Assembly (NCBI GenBank): GCA_902576815.1 | Contig: CACGWQ010000006.1 | Coordinates: forward strand, 1 to 64,000 | DNA length: 64,000 bases | Direction of reading: 5' to 3' | Source: an uncultured Pelagibacteraceae bacterium | Lineage (GTDB): Bacteria; Pseudomonadota; Alphaproteobacteria; Pelagibacterales; Pelagibacteraceae | Shown here: piece by piece, positions 59,647 to 64,000 of the stretch | Position numbering within the stretch: the stretch's first letter is position 1 | Layout of the letters: the number at the start of each line of letters is the position of its first letter | Made by a program: the position numbers and the translations under genes | Notes under the pieces: generated by a model | The model's database searches: none | What the model was told of the DNA's origin: nothing | The model's input: the letters and a program-made list of their open reading frames with translations, nothing else

Positions 59647-59699
59647 TACGTGAAATATAGGAAAATAGCTTAAAAAATAGAGTAAATTCAACATTTATT

Positions 59700-60443
59700 A
59701 TGAACAAATCATCTTTTTTTATAGTTGGAAAACATGCAGTTATAGAGGCATTAAAAAATCCCAAAAGAAAAGTTTTGAAAATTTTTCTTACAGAAGAAAG
59801 TAAAAAAAATATACACAGAGTAAGTTCAAGAAAAAATCTTCTTAAAGATTTAAAAATTTATTACAAAACTCGAAAAGAACTTGATAAATACTGTTCGAAA
59901 GACGGTATTACTCACCAAGGATATGTTGCTGAAATAGAACATTTTGAAAAAAATAACTTAAAACAATTTATTAAAATAAAGAACGATTTAACTTTTGCTT
60001 GCTTGGATGAGGTAACAGATCCTAGAAATATAGGCTCTATAATTAGAAGTGCTGCATCCTTTGATATAGATGGTATAATTATTAAAGAGAGACATTTTCC
60101 GTCAGAAAGCAAACTTATGTACAAATCTGCAAGTGGATGTATGGAGCATATAAATATATTTGAAGTATCAAATATAAATACTACTCTTAAATATTTAAGG
60201 GAAAATAATTTTTGGATTTATGGTTTTGAAGCAAAAAGTGAAAAAAAATTTAATGATATTAAATGGGATGGAAATAACATTTTACTTTTTGGTTCAGAAG
60301 GATTTGGTATGAGAGAACATACAAAAAAATATACTGATTTTTCAGTAAAAATAGATATAAACAAAAATATAGAGAGTTTAAATATATCCAATAGTGCTGC
60401 AATAGTTTTTCATCACATAAATCAATCTAAAAATAAAACTTGA
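59700..60443 (+). CDS. TrmH/RlmB family rRNA (guanosine-2'-O-)-methyltransferase
   Basis: SPOUT motifs LDEVTDPRNIGSIIRSAASFDIDGII; LLFGSEGFGMRE; NISNSAAIVFH. Confidence 0.92.
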   Translation: MNKSSFFIVGKHAVIEALKNPKRKVLKIFLTEESKKNIHRVSSRKNLLKDLKIYYKTRKELDKYCSKDGITHQGYVAEIEHFEKNNLKQFIKIKNDLTFACLDEVTDPRNIGSIIRSAASFDIDGIIIKERHFPSESKLMYKSASGCMEHINIFEVSNINTTLKYLRENNFWIYGFEAKSEKKFNDIKWDGNNILLFGSEGFGMREHTKKYTDFSVKIDINKNIESLNISNSAAIVFHHINQSKNKT

Positions 60444-60476
60444 TAATATTAAAAATCGTACTACAAAACTCTACGT

Positions 60477-60552
60477 GCCCTTGTAGCTCAGCTGGTAGAG
60501 CAATTGATTTGTAATCAATAGGTCCGCGGTTCGAGTCCGTGCGGGGGCACCA
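60477..60552 (+). tRNA. tRNA-Thr (anticodon TGT)
   Basis: GCCCTTGTAGCTCAGCTGGTAGAGCAATTGATTTGTAATCAATAGGTCCGCGGTTCGAGTCCGTGCGGGGGCACCA. Confidence 0.96.
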
Positions 60553-61323
60553 CTACTTAGTATCTTTTCTTAATTGCTCAATTTTAATTTTTTTTTGAAG
60601 ACTTCTATTTTTATCAAATAATAAATTAAATTTAATTTTTTTGTTCGTTTTTATGTGTATAGATTTAGCATTTCTAACTTCTATATTATCAGAGACAGCA
60701 CTGATTGGTCTTTTTATAGGATTTAAATTTTTAATTGTTATTTTAGATTTATCGCTTACTATTTTTCCTTTCCATCTTCTTGGCCTAAAAGCACTTATCG
60801 GACTAATCGATAATTGATTAGAGTCTAAACTAAGAATAGGACCATGCACTGAAAGGTTATAAGCTGTACTTCCAGCGGGTGTTGAGACCAGAACACCATC
60901 AGAAATTAAATGTTTTATAATCTGTTTCTTGCCATTTAAAATACTTAAAGATGCAGTTTGTCTACTTTGTCTTAAAACTGAAATCTCATTAATTGCAATA
61001 GATTTTTTAATAGAGTTTGATTTAGTTTTTACGCTCATCTCTAAAGGTGATATTGAAACTAATCTTGTTTTACCAAAATATTTATTATTTATTTTTTCTG
61101 AAAATTTATTCATTAGAAAACCATAGTTTCCTGAATTTATTCCGTAGAAAGGTTTTTTAAATTTGTTATATTTCTTTAGTGTTTCAAGCATGAAACCATC
61201 CCCACCTATAACAATTATTAAATTAGATTTTGCTAAAGAATGTGACTTTATTTTTTTTAATACTGCATTTTTAATTTTAGATGATCTAGAATTTTTGTCC
61301 GAAACTATAAAAGGAATAAACAT
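60553..61323 (-). CDS. nadK: NAD kinase
   Basis: LIIVIGGDGFMLETLKKY; YGINSGNYGFLMN; SDGVLVSTPAGSTAYNLSVHGPIL; start MFIPFIVSD at 61323 because the longer ORF reads through tRNA-Leu. Confidence 0.93.
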   Translation of the reverse strand: MFIPFIVSDKNSRSSKIKNAVLKKIKSHSLAKSNLIIVIGGDGFMLETLKKYNKFKKPFYGINSGNYGFLMNKFSEKINNKYFGKTRLVSISPLEMSVKTKSNSIKKSIAINEISVLRQSRQTASLSILNGKKQIIKHLISDGVLVSTPAGSTAYNLSVHGPILSLDSNQLSISPISAFRPRRWKGKIVSDKSKITIKNLNPIKRPISAVSDNIEVRNAKSIHIKTNKKIKFNLLFDKNRSLQKKIKIEQLRKDTK

Positions 61324-61326
61324 TAG

Positions 61327-61412
61327 TGGTGCCCTCGGCCAGACTCGAACTGGCACTCCCAAAAGGGCAAGGATTTTAAGTCCTTTGTGTCTACCAATTT
61401 CACCACGAGGGC
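61327..61412 (-). tRNA. tRNA-Leu (anticodon TAA)
   Basis: GCCCTCGTGGTGAAATTGGTAGACACAAAGGACTTAAAATCCTTGCCCTTTTGGGAGTGCCAGTTCGAGTCTGGCCGAGGGCACCA. Confidence 0.96.
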
Positions 61413-61479
61413 ATTTGTAAATTTCATGAGTTTTTATGCTAATATTTATAATTCAACAAGTCTAATAAATAAAATTTTT

Positions 61480-61516
61480 TTATTTTATCTCTCTGGTTTC
61501 TAGTTTGTTTCTAGTT
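61480..61516. repeat. flanking direct repeat, copy 1 (downstream of the alginate-lyase-like gene)
   Basis: TTATTTTATCTCTCTGGTTTCTAGTTTGTTTCTAGTT; about 32/37 identical to 63881-63917; contains two TTTCTAGTT units with 11-nt period. Confidence 0.65.
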
Positions 61517-61563
61517 ATCCTATAAAGTCCGATAACCCAGTATCACGATCCGAAAAAGTTTTT

Positions 61564-62697
61564 TCATTTTATACAATTAGCATTAAATCCAATTAGATTG
61601 TCTATGCCATACTTTGGTCTTTTGGCTAAATAAGTAATATCTTTTTCATGTTTTATTCCAGTTACCATTTCCATTAAGGTATCAATAGCTAAAGCCTCTT
61701 GATGTGTGTGCTTTCTAGCATTATGTTTTTTATATTGATTATTTTTTTGCTTACCATCGTATTTTCTTGAGGAGAAACTTTCATAATCAGTGATCCCTAA
61801 ATTTAATACTTCCGCTGCTTTAGTAATTCTATTCATAACTAGGTCTGGAACTTTAGCCCCCCAATTTTTAGCTAAATAGATGTATCCTAAAGCTGAATTT
61901 AAACCATAAGAGTGATACCATAAGGCTCGAAACCCTCTAAAAGAATTATTATTGATATAGCCATCATCATAAAACACTTCCTCTATATTTTTAAATCTAA
62001 AATTGAATTCTTTTGCTGCTAGTTTTTTATTGTTTGTCCAATGAGCATAAGCTAAGTTTGGAATTCCTCCGTTTCCCATCGCATAAAATCCTTTTTCTTT
62101 CTCTAAAAATTCTTCAGGCTTAATAAATTTTTTATGCATTTTTTTAATATACTTGTTAACAATTTTAATTTCTTTATCACTTAAGTAATCTTTAAGATAA
62201 ATTGCTATCAGCAAATAATTTGTAAAAGCATCCCTTGCAAATTCATATGCATGATACCAGCAAGGTGCTTCGGGATTTCCATCTTTCCAACATTTTGGTT
62301 TCTTTTTTAACTCTTCTTTACCGATTGTTTCTAGTAAAACATTTGCTTTAGCAATTTTAATCAATATTCCTTTAGCGGCATCAATGTCAGTTATATCATT
62401 ATCGCCAATTGCATTATGGGTAGCAACAGCAAACATGCTCATTGGACCAGTTAGATTTAAGTGATTTACACTTCTAGAATTTCCCAGCGCCCATTCACTC
62501 ATCCAATCTAAACGTATTAAGCTTTCAATTCTAGCTTTTTTATATTTAGATTTAAAAGTCTCACTACCCACATAAGAGCATGATTTAATCTTATCTGTAT
62601 AAAAATGTTTTGGAAAAGATATATCTTTAGATTTAACTTTTGCTTCAGCAGATAAACATAAAAATATGCTAAATAAAGTTAAAAGAATTTTTTTCAT
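61564..62697 (-). CDS. secreted alginate lyase-family (PL5-like) protein
   Basis: Signal peptide MKKILLTLFSIFLCLSAEA; alpha-helical toroid-type pattern with INNNSFRGFRALWYHSYGLNSALGYIYLA; four Cys consistent with periplasmic export. Family call is by resemblance only. Confidence 0.55.
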   Translation of the reverse strand: MKKILLTLFSIFLCLSAEAKVKSKDISFPKHFYTDKIKSCSYVGSETFKSKYKKARIESLIRLDWMSEWALGNSRSVNHLNLTGPMSMFAVATHNAIGDNDITDIDAAKGILIKIAKANVLLETIGKEELKKKPKCWKDGNPEAPCWYHAYEFARDAFTNYLLIAIYLKDYLSDKEIKIVNKYIKKMHKKFIKPEEFLEKEKGFYAMGNGGIPNLAYAHWTNNKKLAAKEFNFRFKNIEEVFYDDGYINNNSFRGFRALWYHSYGLNSALGYIYLAKNWGAKVPDLVMNRITKAAEVLNLGITDYESFSSRKYDGKQKNNQYKKHNARKHTHQEALAIDTLMEMVTGIKHEKDITYLAKRPKYGIDNLIGFNANCIK

Positions 62698-62700
62698 TTT

Positions 62701-63867
62701 TTATTGTTTGCCAACAATTAAAGGTTGATTAAGATTAATTTTAAAAAGTTTAGCTGCATTTTTATATGCAATCTTTTCTTGTACATCTGGGCTTAAAGAT
62801 CCAATCATCAAACGAACATGCTTCATATAGTGTTCAACAAAAACATCATGTGCTGGGCTTTTACCTAATTTATGATCAGAACCAAAAAAATATCTATCGG
62901 AATATTTTTCCATCGATTTTGCCCAAACCTCATGTAATTTAAATCTATAATCATTTGGGATATGCAAATCCTCAAAGCCCCAAAGAGAAGACCAATGAAA
63001 TGCTATTTTCCAGTCAGTATATGTATTAGGACAATAATCAAAAATTTCTTCAAGGTCTTTTGTTGGCATCATTCCTGTATGAGCTATCACAATTTTTGCG
63101 TTGGGGTATTTTTCACATTTTTTTTTATAAAAATTTTTAAACTCTGTTAATCTATCTATCCCATCTATTTCATGAAAAGGCTCCAGGTGTAAATTAATCG
63201 GCATACGGTGTTCATTGACAAATTTGAACGCCTTATCAATAATTGGGTTTTTAAGATCTAAATCTAATTGGGGTTGATACCCACCATAAGGGGGATTTTT
63301 TTTCTTTTTATTATAGTGAACCAGTCCAGCTTCTCCCAATCCATAACATTGTCCTTTTTTAAATCTTCTAATAGTTTCTTTAAACTCTTTATTAACTTCT
63401 GAGTTCTTATATTTTTTTTTATTTGCTGACATTCCAATAAAATTGGAATGACAATTAGTTAAAACATTCTGATGCTCTGCAGCAAAATCATAATAATAAT
63501 TCCAATTATCTTCTGATTTGTAAGTATTTGGAGTTCCCATAATTACAGACATAAAAACATTTGCCTTATTTGTTAACATTGGCAAATCTTCTATAAAATA
63601 CTCAGTACCTATATCTAAAGCTCTTCCGGTGGATTTTCTAGGATGTGCATGACCATCTATTATAGGTCCTAAATAAGGTTTATTTGTATCTCTTACCTCA
63701 AGATTATTAAGTTTATAACTGTCTAAAAGTTTTTTTGCTTCTTCACGACTTTCAGTTTTTCCAAACATAATTCTTTCATAAGCCCAGTGATCGAATCTAT
63801 AGTGTTCGTCAAAACTGTTGGCAAACGTTGGTAAAATTAAAAAAATAAAAAACAAAATTATTTTCAT
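62701..63867 (-). CDS. secreted amidohydrolase-family (Amidohydro_2-like) protein
   Basis: Signal peptide MKIILFFIFLILPTFANS; metal motif IIDGHAHPR, GLGEAGLVHY, INLHLEP, IVIAHTGMM, FGSDHKLG, NAAKLF. Confidence 0.75.
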   Translation of the reverse strand: MKIILFFIFLILPTFANSFDEHYRFDHWAYERIMFGKTESREEAKKLLDSYKLNNLEVRDTNKPYLGPIIDGHAHPRKSTGRALDIGTEYFIEDLPMLTNKANVFMSVIMGTPNTYKSEDNWNYYYDFAAEHQNVLTNCHSNFIGMSANKKKYKNSEVNKEFKETIRRFKKGQCYGLGEAGLVHYNKKKKNPPYGGYQPQLDLDLKNPIIDKAFKFVNEHRMPINLHLEPFHEIDGIDRLTEFKNFYKKKCEKYPNAKIVIAHTGMMPTKDLEEIFDYCPNTYTDWKIAFHWSSLWGFEDLHIPNDYRFKLHEVWAKSMEKYSDRYFFGSDHKLGKSPAHDVFVEHYMKHVRLMIGSLSPDVQEKIAYKNAAKLFKINLNQPLIVGKQ

Positions 63868-63880
63868 TATTAAAATTATA

Positions 63881-63917
63881 TTATTTCATCTCTTTAGTTT
63901 CTAGTTAATTTCTAGTT
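63881..63917. repeat. flanking direct repeat, copy 2 (upstream of the amidohydrolase gene)
   Basis: TTATTTCATCTCTTTAGTTTCTAGTTAATTTCTAGTT; about 32/37 identical to 61480-61516. Confidence 0.65.
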
Positions 63918-64000
63918 TGGTAGAATTTATAATTCATATTGCAATAAAAATAATTAAAGTTTTTTTAAAATTTAGAATTTAATGGGATTTAAGACTATAT

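Noticed and set aside
61324-61362. N-terminal extension of nadK (MGVPVRVWPRAPL)
   Set aside because: It is a translation of tRNA-Leu sequence
61327-61412. tRNA-Leu as the integration site of the downstream cassette
   Set aside because: The flanking repeats share no sequence with the tRNA 3' end, the tRNA's 5' side faces the cassette, and no integrase gene is present
61517-61563. TCCGATAACCCAGTATCACGATCCGA region as a structured RNA or terminator
   Set aside because: Only a 4-bp GATA/TATC stem and a short GAAAAAGTTTTTTC inverted repeat; too weak to call
63982-64000. Possible start of a plus-strand gene (ATGGGATTTAAGACTATAT)
   Set aside because: Only six codons before the window ends; cannot be supported

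Overview
The window is about 64 kb of AT-rich, extremely compact bacterial chromosome. Gene content and order suggest an alphaproteobacterium of the SAR11/Pelagibacter type: adk between secY and rpsM, soxBDAG, tRNA-Trp between tuf and secE, and near-zero intergenic spacing (inference; no phylogeny was run). Positions 1-30 kb hold housekeeping genes (acpS, pdxJ, pyrE, RSH, folK, smpB, dapA, slt), a sarcosine oxidase soxBDAG operon, a MATE transporter, a trhO-like rhodanese, gatCAB, ruvX, pyrB, a pyrC-like gene, plsY, topA, ridA, ugd, galU, panC, mgtE and lipB. Positions 30-59.6 kb are one continuous minus-strand block (rluC-like, alpha/spc/S10/str ribosomal operons, rpoBC, L7-L12/L10/L1/L11, nusG, secE, tuf and three tRNAs). 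The right end has rlmB-like, tRNA-Thr, nadK, tRNA-Leu and a two-gene secreted-enzyme cassette (alginate-lyase-like plus amidohydrolase) flanked by imperfect direct repeats. The items most worth follow-up are: (1) that repeat-flanked cassette; (2) a dihydroorotase-like protein lacking the catalytic HxH; (3) all six convergent gene junctions having zero or negative spacing, including two where a tRNA CCA end abuts a stop codon; (4) a strong dyad upstream of soxB; (5) apparently near-leaderless mRNAs (pyrB, nadK, secE); (6) no room for rpmD (L30). No CRISPR array, prophage, IS element or clear defence system was seen.
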